Assembly: GCA_026260175.1 (NCBI GenBank) | Contig: JAKCWW010000839.1 | Span: forward strand, 11,112 to 75,111 | Reading direction: 5' to 3' | From: Reticulitermes lucifugus | Taxonomy: Eukaryota > Arthropoda > Insecta > Blattodea > Rhinotermitidae | DNA: 64,000 bases | Shown: positions 37,986-51,169 of the stretch, one piece after another | Position numbering within the stretch: the stretch's first letter is position 1 | Layout: every line of letters begins with the position of its first letter | Notes under the pieces: model-generated | Seen by the model: the letters and a program-made list of their open reading frames with translations, nothing else | What the model was told of the DNA's origin: nothing | Databases searched by the model: none | Translations under genes and position numbers: made by a program

Positions 37986-40726
37986 GAACAAGAAAAATAA
38001 ATAACGAATACAACAAATTTTCCTTTTTAAAAGTAATACAGTAGAACAGTCCTTGAATAAATTTCTATTCAAATAAATCTTTTATCGTCACGACATCCAT
38101 AACGCCTAGACTAGACTACACGCACATCCCTGCAGTCGGACAAGTTGCAGTACGATCACGGCGATACAGAGGAGCAGAAATTTCAGCTGATTATAGAACA
38201 GGTGTGACTGCTACAAAATCAAAATGTCGCATACGTAAGAATGTTCTTGACACCTTGATGAGCACTGCAGTTTCTCAGTTTATTTAACAACGCTTAATCA
38301 ATCGCATAAGTTACACCCGAAGGAACTATACTACCACATATCTAAAATTGCTACAATTACGAACAAAATGATCGAATATGGAGCGTCAGACAAATTGAGA
38401 AAACAGTTTCTGTTTATCTGCAACTCTTTGAGCTACAGAAATAGAAGCTGTCAAAAGCGACTAACATCAGTAACTAAGACACTATATTTGTTGGAACAAA
38501 AATTTACAGTAAGCGGTGCCGTTATTTGGAGGTAGGCCTATACTTTTAAGGCAAACGTGTGCTCTTATTTTTAAATACTACCAATCCGGACAGCAAGAAC
38601 ATAACATAACATAATAGCATGAATTAGAATTTCATAAGCATGGATAAGAATGAATTAAGAAATATGCGCATTAGGGCACTTGCAAATATGTTCACCCTTT
38701 AATGCACAGTACAATTGACAAAAACCACCTGCGTTAACATTAAAAATCCCTGACTTTGCCCACAGAGTGCATTTATGTGTCTCACACGACTGAAAGAACA
38801 AACAGCGACTGTTTTGTTACAAAGCATTAACCAAATGGTTTCCTAACGGAGATGAAGTGTCTTCTTTGACGAACAAACTGAGATTTAAGCACTAAATAGA
38901 TTAAATGCATGATAAAAGGTTAACATACTAATAAATCATACACCACAGAGCAAGCGCAGCATTACCGGTCGGAATTGTATGCCAAAAACCTTAAGCATTA
39001 AGGTTTCCATTGCCTGCAGCAGCTAACAAGCGGTCCTGAGCAGAAATATTACAGCCTGCTTACTGTCATATAACTTCCTAATTCTACATATCCATTATTA
39101 TTGTTTTATTTAAATTTTAGTAAAGAACTTATTACTTAAATACAGACAATTTCTATTCTGTTAGATTTAACATAAAAACGAAGCAAATAACCATACTAAA
39201 CTGTAATTGCTGGCATACAAAGAACATTTCATACATCATGCGTAGGTACGCATGTGATCTACGTCACTACAAAATTTCACATTTTTGCTTCGAATTGCTC
39301 ATTATACATCACCATTTAACCGAAGGCAAAAGAAAAATTTTCGCGCTGTTTCCTTATTTTATGTTGTGTTCTAAACAAATATTGCCCAAACAAAAATGGC
39401 AAGTATTTCGAAACTCTATTAACATAATATTATTTAACAACCATATGTTACGTAGTGGAAGTGTCACTCTCAATTCACAAATTTTGGCATTGTACGAGTA
39501 TAAGGGGGAGAACTGACACAGGTTACAAGGAAGTCTGGAATGAAAGAAACAATTGCCTGGATGAAAAGAATGTGGAAAGATTTAATGGAGACTGGGGACC
39601 ATAAACTGCTTTGGGGTTTTGTGTTAACATTAAATTGCATAAATCCGAGAGGAAAATTTAATACAACCATGTAAATACGATCTGAAATTTTCTTGTAACA
39701 CCCTCGTGGACGCGAGCCCATTTTGGAGGTAATTACATCACGTGCCGCTGAGAACTTATCCACGTAAATTGGACCGCTGCAACATATCGATAATTATCGA
39801 TTGATGCAGACTAATGGCTGCCCAGAAAACCAGGTGATCCCTAGGCTAATCGTTGTTTGTAATCCGGTCTACAGTCGAATTTAATTTCAGTTGAAAGCCA
39901 AGGGACTTTGATTTTAAACATAACACAGGCACCAATTCTGATTTTGGTTTGGAGGGACATGTTCTACGAAGAACTGATCTCTAACAATTTCCGTGATCTA
40001 CACCAAAATGTGTTTTAAAAATTAGGGTTCTCCTAAAACAGCACTACAGCTGTTAGCCTAGGTCATATATCAAGGAAAACAGTAAGATGTATGGGACTAC
40101 CGTGTTATGTGTTTTTCTTCCTTCTGAACTTCCGAATTATGTACGATCATATATAAACATATATTCCGAAAACATGTAATTTTCTTAGCTAATGACGCTG
40201 TATAGTGCAAAATGAAAACTTGACAACCGTGCGACAAGGACATTTTGACAATGGGCTTGACAGCGATGACTGCCGAACCACTGTAAATTTGATATGGAGA
40301 TTACACCGTAAACATATGTGTACCTAAACCCCATACATGAAGTAATTTTTACAAGCTACTCTCTGGGGCTACAACCGACGAATATAACCTAGCCAAATTC
40401 TGTACTTAAGTCAAAAACTTCTTCTCAAAAGTGATATAAAATAAACACGATAATACCAAGAGATGTAAAGAGCTCGAAACGCATGCAGCAGTCTTCATGG
40501 GTTATGCTCGAAACCGTTTACATTTGCATACATATTTCCATGTTTTATGTTTAGTTTGCAGCTGAATGTTCCAGACCTTACAAAAGATGTCGAAAACAAC
40601 AAGAATAACATAACATTATACTACAACAATAAGAAAACTCTGAGAGCAATGATGTTGTAGGGTTAATTTTGGCAGTCTTGTCATATGTCTTTATATGTAA
40701 CTGTACCCTTAAACGATACAATGGGC

Positions 40727-40904
40727 AGTTTTTTCACTGTTTTCTTTATTATAAGGATGCCCCAATACGCATTTCGGCAATTATTTTGCCATCATCAGGG
40801 GGTATTTTAAGTGAGTATTTTACATAGACCAATTCTTTGGTTCCGTTGTAACAGTGAGTCAGTATTTGTTACCACATCGTATAAAATTTTGTATAATTAG
40901 TGGT
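40727..40904 (-). mobile_element. Short ribozyme-bearing retroposon, solo copy
   Basis: The 178-bp insertion is flanked by the exact 11-bp repeat ATACAATGGGC (40716-40726 and 40905-40915). On the minus strand it carries a hammerhead-like motif followed by an AT-rich tail. Unlike the copies at 7771 and 63236 it is not palindromic, so it may represent the simple form. Confidence 0.65.
40760..40802 (-). ncRNA. Hammerhead-ribozyme-like motif, solo copy
   Basis: On the minus strand: CCCC (40802-40799), CTGATGA (40798-40792), one extra base, stem II GGCAA/TTGCC with a five-base loop, GAA (40775-40773), ATGCGTAT (40772-40765), T at the expected cleavage position (40764) and GGGG (40763-40760). This copy has the canonical CTGATGA and the best stem II. 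Confidence 0.55.
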
Positions 40905-41398
40905 ATACAATGGGCGTTTTAGATTGGCTATATATAAAATGTGACACACGTTATGAGCGGTGCTTCTTTAATAACAGGTTTGCTATGACGTCAGATGTAT
41001 ACTTTATTCTATTATTTTACAATGCAATATACACTTCTATGGTTCTGTGGCATTTATGAATGGCGAATGGGAGAATTTATTTTCGTGTGTTTTTTTTTCA
41101 GGTAAATTCCACGAATTCGCCAGAAGGTTCTACATGAATGAAGTGTAATGAAATTTGAAAAACGAATTAAAATTGATAAGTATACAAAAGAAACTCGTTT
41201 CAGAGCCGATACACATTGTCACAGGCTCGATGTGTGACGCGCAATGTAATTACATGATTAACAGTTTCCGGGAAGAATCTATGTTGCCGAAATTCCAAAA
41301 TATAGCTAAGTTATCACGATATACACTAACGCCGTAGGGCGCAGTCTATGTTTCTTGATAAGATAAGAGATGATCAGACCGTGAAACATATCCTAATG

Positions 41399-41716
41399 TT
41401 TAGGCGTGTTCGCATAGTCGCAAAAAGCGCCTGTTACCTACGTCATGTCTATCCACCCGTCCGTCTGTCCGCGTGTATCACTGCGGCTCCCACTGAACAG
41501 ATTTCCATGACGTTTGATATTGGAGAGTTTTACGAAAATCTGTCGAGAAACTCCAAATTTGGTTAACATCGGTCAACGCATCGGGTACTTTACGTAAAGA
41601 TCTACGTAAGTTTCAGCGACATTAAATCGCCATGAAAACGCTCCATGCGAATGAAACGGTATCAGGCTGTTAGGATAGCCGAGGACGTGTAAACATTACG
41701 CGAACCCGCGCCCGAT
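41399..41716 (-). mobile_element. TTTAGGCGCG TIR element, reversed, truncated copy
   Basis: It opens tttaggcgtgttcgc and has the cc-gtccgtctgtccgc block, complementary to the ggac-rich segment of copy 1. It ends near acgcgaacccgcgccc. About 200 bp of the interior are missing. Confidence 0.5.
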
Positions 41717-43537
41717 GTTACGTTATACGTATAATATTGCATATCCTGTTACAGAACCCAAAGGCCAATTACTGTGATCACAACAGCCTGCCACTGAGCT
41801 CCATAATGATTCACATGAATCTTTTCCACTCCTTCAAAACCTGTTTTTAAGGTCTATTTTAATATCGGGCTCTTGTCAACAGAGTGGCTTCCATAAACAT
41901 CGGCTATTAGCTTCTCAGGGGGGGCACAGTTCCATGAAGCCAGCCAGTTTCGTATTCATGTATCTTATCCACGACACTTTCTTTATACGAAGCTGAAATC
42001 GGGCATATTTTCCCCAAAACGATTCTGTGTAAACAACTGGTACCTGAATTAAGCGACAGATGTTGTTATGTACGTACGTTAATTTAATGACACTGTCAGT
42101 AGCTGGAGAATGCGCAGCGTCGAAGCACAGACATCTGTCGTCTGACGTATTTTCCAAAATGGTGAATACATAACAAATTACAATTTCAAGACTAGAAGCA
42201 CAGCCTAACTATTCTAGTGTGTTCGCTTCCATTTGTTAATTTTATGTCAAAATTCGAAGTGTGTTGTTAATTGTTGGCTGCTATAATATCTGGCGAGTTA
42301 GACAGACATGCATGCAGGAAAGCATCTGGGCTTCCACGCAGAGCAAAATTATTCTTATTCGCTTAGAAATAAATAAAAAGGGGAAAAAACATATCCTGTC
42401 GTTTACAGTCATGTGTGCAAAGTCTGAAAGTTTTAACTTAAAAAGACATGACCTGTGAATCCCATCTCTGGTCTCTGTCTGGTCTTTTGTAGATCTACAA
42501 CCGACAAAACTTGAATGCGCCTGGGGCATGAATGTAGCTGCATGATGTTCCAATAGACGGAACGAGGAGTCGGCAAGACAAGGACGTAAAGGTTTATCTT
42601 ACATTGGGGTGGTTGGTGTTACGAACACTAAAGAGAAAGAATATTCGTAAAGAAGCGCATTTCAGCTTATAATGAATCACTGTTTCGAGTTTATGAAATT
42701 ACAAAGTGGTATTCTCTTTGATCTCTACAACGGTTGCCTGAAAAATATGTCTGCCTTAATGACATTAAGTAAACTTAAAAAAACACACAAACACAAACCA
42801 ACTTGTACACTTGGGAGACCAATTACAAAGAGAAATCAGTATTTTAGGATCACTACTTAGTGAGAGTTCTCTACACACTACGTCATCTGCTCAGTGAGTC
42901 GTATCTAACGTAAACCTGTGTAGAGATGGGTACGAAGTGCCTAAAGCTTTTGTGTTACGTGACGTCAGCTCGAAATGAAATTGTTTGCTGACTTGGACGT
43001 TGCGAGGGCAGTTGGTTGGTGCTTATGCAACGAAGTACATAAGCGTGTAGGCGAGGCAGTAGGTACGTAGGCAAAAAGATGGTTAACTATATAATAAGTA
43101 AGCAAACACGCAAGTAATGGTCATTCTGAAGACGTTTCTTATTCCACTTCAAGGAGCGCTGAGAGGGCACTGTAGGAAGTAATCAAGGACGAGACAAAGG
43201 AATAAGAGAGAAAGGAAGGAGGAGGGTAACAATACATTAAAGGAAATAATGAAATGAAAAGGGAAAGAAAATGAGGGATAACGGCACAAAGAGGGAAAAG
43301 GAAAGGCAGGAAAAATAACGGTTCCTTTAAGAGCAGAGCATTCTTTCACAGCTCCAAAAGAGTATAGCGCCAGACTTTAGTATTTGCGACTTATGGTAGG
43401 TAGACAGATTCAACAGAAGAAAATAGAGATTCCTGCTCTGTGGAAATTGAGATAGAGGCTGAGCAGTCAGTGGAGATTCAGAGAGAAACTGCGAGGCCAG
43501 TAGACGTCCGCTACCAGGTGCGGAACACGAGACTCAC

Positions 43538-43774
43538 CGGCTGCGAACGCCGAGGATTGCCCTGACCCCTATGAGCTTCGTCTTCTGCTTGCTCTGCCCC
43601 ACCAGGAACACGACATCGAAGAGATTGGCGTTGTTTATGGTGTTCTCCTCGTTGTTCACAAACATGCGCGTGAAGTCCTTTGCCAATTGGTCGTAGTCCT
43701 CGAACTGGTCTCGAACCGAGTCTAGCAGCGGACTGGATGGACGCATGTGTCCGATTGGACGCCAAGACCCGCGC
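43538..43774 (-). CDS. gprs: Exon E: linker and start of BTB/POZ domain
   Basis: This exon is 237 nt. One base (g) completes the arginine split from exon D, 78 codons follow, and the last two bases (cg) begin another arginine. The acceptor is gtgtttcag and the donor is GCAGCCG followed by gtgagt. It encodes RGSWRPIGHMRPSSPLLDS, then VRDQFEDYDQLAKDFTRMF, VNNEENTINNANLF, DVVFLVGQSKQKTKLIG and VRAILGVRS. DVVFLVG and the VRAILGVRSRVF helix are the first strands and helix of a BTB fold. The usual His-Lys of the HKxVLaarS motif is replaced by IGVRAIL, as I recall for this family. The upstream frame can be read back to a Met at 43791, but that Met lies in intron before the acceptor. The joined Arg-Arg-Gly-Ser-Trp reading supports one continuous protein from Rap-GAP to BTB. 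Confidence 0.93.
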
Positions 43775-43819
43775 CTGAAACACAGTGCCATTTTATGTCA
43801 TAAATGTTCGGGTTGTGAC

Positions 43820-43960
43820 AGAGATGTGAGGTTCTCACAGCGGTGACTGCTTAGCTTGTGGTCTTCTGCGTTAAGATACCGCACAACTTGGTAAGTTGTC
43901 ACCAACGCGTCGGAAGAGCTCCTTGCCTTTATCTTTAATGTTGAAGATTTATATGCGCAC
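43820..43960 (+). mobile_element. Dominant inverted-repeat family, fragment close to exon E
   Basis: The leader gaggttctcacagcggtgac is followed by ggtcttctgcgttaagatac, then accaacgcgtcggaagagct. It ends within about 50 bp of the acceptor side of exon E. Confidence 0.5.
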
Positions 43961-46900
43961 GCACACATACCTCTTTCATGATTTTTCCCACAACAAACAG
44001 CTTACAAACACGAAAACAACCAATACAAAATATTTAGACCTGGAGCGTAGAAAAAACACTGCATTCTGAAAGAGAGTATTATTATTTAGTCATATGGAGA
44101 TTTATGGAAAGCGTCCGAAAAATAGTATTTCTGGGAACAGCTTACAGTAGATATTTATCTTTAAATTTTAAGATATCAGGATATCACGAACTTAAAAGTA
44201 ATAATTAATTATAAAATCCAGTAACATATTTTTGTTCATGATTTCCACTAGTACAGTTTCCAGTTACATTAAACTGTCCAACAAAATTTCAGGGTTTCCC
44301 AATGCAGAGACATTTATAATTATAATTATGAAAACAGTATAAAAAGAATATTACTAGAAGGTAAGGGCAGGCAAAATTCTCAAACTATATAAATCTATGG
44401 CCAGAAATGCAGACTGTAACAACCCACAAAATACAGTGATCGACGATAATTAAATGATCATTGGTAGGATGTACTTTATTAGAAATCCTTCAAGAACTTT
44501 ATGTAAAAAATATCACAGGCACAACAACAGATGACACAACCACATCGTAAACTTGGATTCACATGGCATACCTAAGAAACACAGCGACCAAAATCTACAG
44601 CCACAAGAAGTATTGGACAGCCATATAAACACTGCCGTGACCTAGTGTAAACCAATCTGAAAGTGATTTTACTGACAATGGCGTTGGAACAAGTCTGATG
44701 GCTTGAGCCTTGACGCTAATGACGTAATTAATAACTTGCCATCTTTATGATCAACTCTTTAAAAATGTACAACACTGAAATAGTGCAAATTTCAAACAGG
44801 CTTCGCGTTGTTGCACGTTTTACAAATATTATCCAACACATATATATTTCGAAGGTCCATCGCAGCACAGAATTTCACAACTCTACATTATGCAGCGCCA
44901 GTGTTGCTCTCTACACTGAATTTTAGAAGGCTGCTACGTCGTTATTGGTGGTACCAGGAAATTGAAAGCGTCGCAAGTTGGGTGTGCTCTAGTGGTATAT
45001 TTTCATTACGTCCTACGAAGTTTTATTCCAATACGTCAAGTGGTTCAAGAGTTGTCAGCGAAGGGTACACAAAAGCTCAAGATGCTGCCCTAGACTACTT
45101 TTCCTGTGGGAGGGAGGGAGGGGTTGTACAAAATAGACACAGCTAAATCGAATAAGCAGAGTTATGCTTCAGAATCTTACATTCGCTCAGCTAATTATAA
45201 AATGCCCTGCGTTTCAGGGAACCTGAAATTTCATTGCCTTGCTCGTTAGAGCCCGCTACTGGCTCCTATTCAATGCTAGATGAATCCCGTCCTAATCTTC
45301 CCACCCTACGCAAGTTCAATTATAATACTGTCCTCCTATCTGCTCCTACGTGGTGTCAAATATGTTACAAGAATTAAAATTTCAAACACCTATAATATCG
45401 GGGTTGCTTCTGAAGGAATTAAAACTTTAAATTGTAAATATAAATGCATGTACATAGAACACTAATACTTTTCGGAAAGACAGCAACTATACGTTTGTCC
45501 TTACTGCAATATACGTCAGAACCAATACTGCTGTCCACAAGTAACACAAACGTTTTTCATTCTTTTTCAAATCTTTAGCTTATAGTTCTAGGTAGGAGAA
45601 TATCAAAGTACTGAAAACTGCACTCGCATAACATCTTCAACAAATGTAATTAATTTCTAGCAAATTGTTAAATTACGAAGCGGAATAAGCGTGTGAATGT
45701 ATGGATATTATTTGTGTTCAAACTGAATCCACTAAATAGCGATTTTATTGCTCAAATATGTAAGAAACCAGCTTTCGTAACAATCAGTGGGCTGTATTTG
45801 GGAAGCGGTTTTCTGACCAGAAGAATGGAAATATTTTGCTATGTGTAAGCATCTTACACAGATTCCTGCAAAGCATTACATAATTCGGGAAGCCGTCCAG
45901 GCTACCTGGGTGGCGCCACAGATATCTGCATCCAGCTTTCTACAGAATAGGCGCATAACAAAATACACTGGCCATTACATCACGGACACAAATGACAGTG
46001 ATCGTCACCACCCGCCCTGACGTCACGTTTTCCCTCGGCTGTCAGAGCTACTATAATGAAATTCGTAAAGACAGACTCGCACAATGAACTGTCGGTCTAA
46101 TTAAACTTCTCGCTTTTACAAGGCGACCTAGCTCCAGGTGAAATAAAAACACAGAGACATGTTTCATTATTATTTTTGTGTTATCATAGGCAAAAAATGA
46201 CAAGTTTAAAAAAGCAATGCGGTTATTATTGTGAACGGTGCCCACGACGAGTTGTGACGTTTACCGGTACTTCATAATGTCAAACCAGGCGTGTCATAAA
46301 AACTTGGCATTCTGTTTCCTCTTTTTCTGTGGAAATTACTTGCAGCATGGCGTTGGGTGAACAGTGGACGTGCATTGGTTTTGAATGGATAATATCTCGG
46401 AACACGCCTTACCTGGCTGACTTATTAATAAAACTCTCATCGTAATCCTGTATTATTAATATACACATGTGTAAGTTTGGGGGGGGGTGTATGTGTTTAA
46501 AAGTTTGTATATACATCCATTTTTACACATATGTGTTATAATGTATGACTAAGGACCACATACATAATGTCAATGTATATATTCACACAAAAATAAAAGA
46601 AGACGCAACAGACTTTAACACACAATTAAAAGTACAATTATTGTAATCCACAGGACGCATCACGACTTCATAAAACTTTACGAAAGCATTAGAATACACT
46701 ATAAGCTTCGAAAGTTACACAGACTCACACAGTAACAAAACAATGTTATAGATGTGTATAATTAACAAAGTTTTAAAGCACCTGTTGTAATGTATGAATT
46801 AATATATCATGAATCGCACCCTGTAGAGAACTCGCTTTGGAAGAGGCTACGGACCTGTCGTAAGACAGACTACAGAATGAATGAATATGTCACTAGTAAC

Positions 46901-47445
46901 TAAAGGCCTAATTGACATTTTTAACAACACGAAGTTGAAATAATTGAACCAATGGCAACACTATAATATTAAAAAATAAATAAAACACAGATTACAAGTA
47001 ATACGAGACCCAGTGTCCCGTTGTGATGATACTAGCGTTACTGAAAACATCAGCTCTGTACTAATGGAGCGAGTGGATATTCAGCTGAAATTTGACATGT
47101 AATGTAATTAACTGAAATCTTATATGTTTAATGTTTATTATGATTGATAATAAAGTGATAGTCTTGCGTGCTCTACAATACGATTATTTGTGCGTTAGGA
47201 AGTGAAAATTCTGGAAGTTCTGGGAGAAATTTTAGTAATTCCTAAAAATCGATTGAACACGCGACAGCGATCGACGAATTGGGAAGTTGTGCAGAAGATT
47301 AAAACATTATAATACAGAAACACTTCAAACAACAGAAAGGAAGTTAAATGGCATTACTTATCTCGAAGTTCTACCTCTTTAACGACATGAATCACTGACA
47401 CAAGACAGAAGCGTAATATCTAGACGATAAGCACAACGTAACAGT

Positions 47446-47702
47446 GGTAGAGGTCTCTGCGACGTGCCGTTCTGTCGTCAAGAGTTCTCCTACTGACTGT
47501 GGTGTGTCTGCTGTGTGTGATAACAGCTGTCCTACTGAGTGTGGTGTGTCTGCTGTGTGATAACAGCTGTCCTACTGAGTGTGGTGTGTCTGCTGTGTGT
47601 GATAACAGCTGTCCTACTGAGTGTGGTGTGTCTGCTGTGTGTGATCTCGAAACCTCAAGAATGAGGCGGCCTAGGACTGAGTAGGGCCGTTGTGCCACGT
47701 GA
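47446..47702 (+). mobile_element. SINE (GTGGCCGCGCGG family) with internal tandem expansion
   Basis: The body starts ggtagaggtctctgcg and ends with ctcgaaacctcaagaatga and ggcggcctagg, as in other family members, but the head is missing. Where others have one gagtgtggtgtgcctgag block, this copy has four tandem units (47489-47645). Confidence 0.7.
47489..47645. repeat. 42-bp tandem repeat within a SINE
   Basis: Units at 47489 (42 bp), 47531 (40 bp, one TG lost), 47571 (42 bp) and 47613 (partial, 33 bp). Each opens cctactgag(c)tgtggtgtg and the full ones close gataacagctgt. Units are nearly identical. The overlapping frames of 61 and 92 codons are repeat artefacts. Confidence 0.9.
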
Positions 47703-50005
47703 AAAATATAATGCGACAGTTTAATATAATACAGAATACAGACTTATAAAGATACTTTACTATAAAACAATAGACTTTGTTTTTATAAAAAGCTACATGT
47801 TCCGAACTGATCAGGTAATCATCAGGCTTATAAAAATATGTAAAACGATATTAGCGGCCTATCATTACACTTAATGAGATGTCATCCTTATAATCACATT
47901 ACAACTGTATGACTAATTTTATTGAAAATGCATCTTATTGAGGCTTAAGCGATAAGACAAATTACGCTCAAAATTTGTTTTAAAACTTGGTACCCTTTCA
48001 TTAACTGTAAAAGTTTTGAATATTCGAAAGTGGCGTTAATATTTTTTTGAACTTGCAGGATTATATTGTTATATAATAAAATATTTGTGTCAGACTGTTT
48101 TTAACTATTACATTAATAATATTTAAAATACAAAAGGATATCTTCCATCAAGATAATGCAACAGCCTCCCTTCTACCACCTGTCCCATCACTTCCAGGTG
48201 TCAAGTGATGCTATGACTTCCTGCAGGCCAGTAACCGAGCTGGACAAAAGATAGGTGTAAAAAGGAATGGAGTCAGTTCGGCCCTTTGTAACAAGCAGCT
48301 ATCCTGCCAAAAGAGAGGAACCCCTTGAAACTAAATTTCGACGCGTTCCGCTCAGCGAAACTCTCCCATTAATAATACCGAATGCTATTAGAAAACATTC
48401 ATTTTGAATTCATTTTAGGATGACAGATCCGGAATTCTAATTGGGGCTTGCCCTACTACAATAAAGAATAATCTGTTGATGAAAAAGTTGTAGGACTGCT
48501 GTTATGTTGTCACGTATGTTCGCAAGTAGTTATTAATAGAAGCAGAAAATTTCAGCATTGGAGTTTATATTTATCAGTATTACAGCGTCAAGCTCTGCCT
48601 AAAAAATCCTCTAGACAGCAGCACCACTTAGTGAATATTGCTGCCCTACAACGTTTGTTATCTACGTGGGATAATTTTTAAGCACCACTACAGTTATCAA
48701 GGTAAATATTTTGTATGTTTGTTTTTAAGAGTTTCATGTCAAAATTTGAACTTATTTTATGTGAGTAATTCCTAAAAGAGGAAAGGCCCGTTTGTTAGTC
48801 TTCTCTTGTAAATAAGTTAAAATCTTTGCGGGGGTACAACGCACAGTTGCAGTACAAGCACAGAATGTTACGAGTCCTTCCTTAATATAAACAATTTATG
48901 TGAAGTTTCACAAAATGTTAATTAATAAAGCGCATTTTATTTTTACATAGCGACTGATGCGAACCTGCCGTAGGATCTGAAAATTACAGAGAGCAAAGAA
49001 ACATTCAAAACTTTTAATTGCTGTGGCGTTGTTGGTAATTAAGTTATTCTTTATTTCCAGCTAGAGATGTGAATAGACACTACCAACTGTCACGTGGCGC
49101 AAGCACAGCCAAAGCTACACAGGTAAGAAGTAAGTAAAATATTTGTTCTACTTGGAAGTGGTGAGGCCTGCATGGCTGAAAAACAGAGAGGGAAGCGAGA
49201 AACACCTCCCAACTTCCTGTCGCAGTTTTTGCTGTAGCAAAACATAAAATATGTAGACTATCTCTCTATTGAACCAATAATTTACACCTCCTAGACCATT
49301 TGCATTCCCGTTACTTAAATGTTACCAACATTTTTACTTTCACAATAGAAATTAATATATATAGTACAAAACATGCAACTTTCTGATTTTCATTTCCCTG
49401 TTTCGTAACCCGGACCTAAAAGAGAATACATAATAACTTTATCTAGTTGACTTCGTACTCTTGATCTGTATGGTAGCCACGGCTAACAAAACAACGTGCA
49501 AATAACGAGTTTTCGATGCGAATTGAGTCTTCATCTCAGGATGTTTTAATTAAAGGTCTAGTGTACTCAGACTTCTGGATTTGAATGTTATATGTTATGT
49601 TGTAAATGCTGTAAGTGCACTAAATTCAAAGAAGCACTATAATATTCTTAAAGTAAACTGGGGCTTCTTACTGAATTCGTGAACACAGAAATATAAAAAA
49701 AACAATGGAAACAAAGTGCTAAAGCGACTTGCAGTTCTTTATAGTGCGATATTCTACACCAATAAATTACTGTTATTATGAAATGTAATGACCATCAAAG
49801 TGTCAGAAACCAAGACGTCTTTTGCGCACAAAACAAACCAAGAAAGAATGAAAAATTAATACCTGGGTACTTAATATATTTACAATGCAGAAAAGCAACC
49901 CTATTTTGACATCCGTAATAGGTTCTATTATATGCTGAGAAGCAAAATACTTCGTATATGTTAACAATAACATGCGAAACAAGACAATGCACCTATAAAC
50001 TTACA

Positions 50006-50737
50006 ATGAGGCGCGTTCGCGTAACCAATGTTACCGTAAAATACAAAAAGCAGGGCCGGCCTTAGGCCGATTGGGCCGATTTGACGCAATCGGGCTCCGC
50101 GATTATGGGGGATGACCGAATTAGTAGTTTTTAAAAATGATAAAAGAAGGACCATTTCAATCTTTTATACTAACTTACGTTAATATACCAAAATGACAGT
50201 CCTTTTTTTTTGCTCTGTATAATAACTTTTAGGGGCCCGTCACAAGGATCGCAATCGGGCCCTGCCTTTGCTAAGGCCGGCAGTGCAATAAGTATTACAT
50301 ATCCTGAGTGCCTGCAGCCTTAGTTATCCGGCATGCAAAGCGCATGCGCCGTATTATGTTGTCATCTGTGGCCTGTCTGGATCTACCACGTTTTTCTACA
50401 TTATCTCATAAACGGCACGATTTTCGGAAAAAAAGTTACTGGAAAGAAAATGTGTTTTTGATTTTTTCTACAACTTTTGTCTGAAACATTTCTAATTCTA
50501 AGAAGAATTGAGCGAGATATTATCGACACTATAATACATGTAAATATGTCTTCATGTAAAGTACCCGCCATTCTTTCAAATTTTAATCAAATGTGAAATC
50601 TCTCGACAGATTTTCGAAAAATTATGAAAATCAGTCCAGTGGGAGCCGCGTTTTTCCATGCGGAGAGACAGACGGACGGAGAAACAGACATGACGAAGCT
50701 AATAGTAGCTTTTTGAAATTTTGCAAACGTGCCTAAA
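50006..50737 (+). mobile_element. TTTAGGCGCG TIR element, copy interrupted by a MITE
   Basis: Ends tgaggcgcgttcgcg and gcaaacgtgcctaaa correspond to copy 1. The sequence after 50283 (gcaataagtattacatatcc) resumes where copy 1 has gcaataagtattacatattc, so about 230 bp were inserted. Confidence 0.65.
50051..50282. mobile_element. hAT-like MITE nested in the TIR element
   Basis: It begins CAGGGCCGGCCTTAG and ends CTAAGGCCGGCAGTG, a terminal inverted repeat with two mismatches and the CAG start of hAT elements. The left flank caaaaag and right flank caataag differ at one base, an approximate duplication. Confidence 0.65.
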
Positions 50738-51169
50738 ACAGTCCAAGTGTTAATAGTCGGATTTTATGGGTAATATAAACCCTTCAAGCAAATATATTTG
50801 GGCCCTAACACGTGGTTATAATTAAAAATACTTAATATTTTTTATTTTGGAATATATTTTGTTCCATGATAATTCGACATATGACCGGAAGTGCCTCGGG
50901 ACCCAAAAATACGGACAAAACTATTTACGATAATACAAAAAATTCTAGTACGAGTATTATACCATAACGTATCAGGTTTTCACAATGGTCAGCCTTGAAG
51001 AAGAGTGTATAAAGTGTGTAGCATTAACACTAGTTTCAAGAGTGTTACACTGTTCTAAAGATGGGTTATAACGGAGTAGTGTGTTTAGGACATGTTATGT
51101 GGGCATTAACAAGCGTGTTTTAATGAAAAATTGGTGTAGTCATTTAAAATGAAATTCGAGTGTACGAAA

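Larger units (their letters stand above)
27239..43537 (-). other. Intron E-F, 16.3 kb
   Basis: A phase-2 intron interrupting the BTB domain. It contains SINEs, a deleted mariner copy, a near-perfect hairpin, a LINE-like remnant, a solo hammerhead-like retroposon and a reversed TIR element. Stretches such as 28230-30680, 33740-37000 and 37990-40700 show only AT-rich sequence with short chance frames. Confidence 0.8.

Noticed and set aside
43149-43349. A phenylalanine/proline-rich minus-strand frame next to exon E
   Set aside because: It comes from a purine-rich low-complexity stretch (gga and aag runs) and not from coding sequence.
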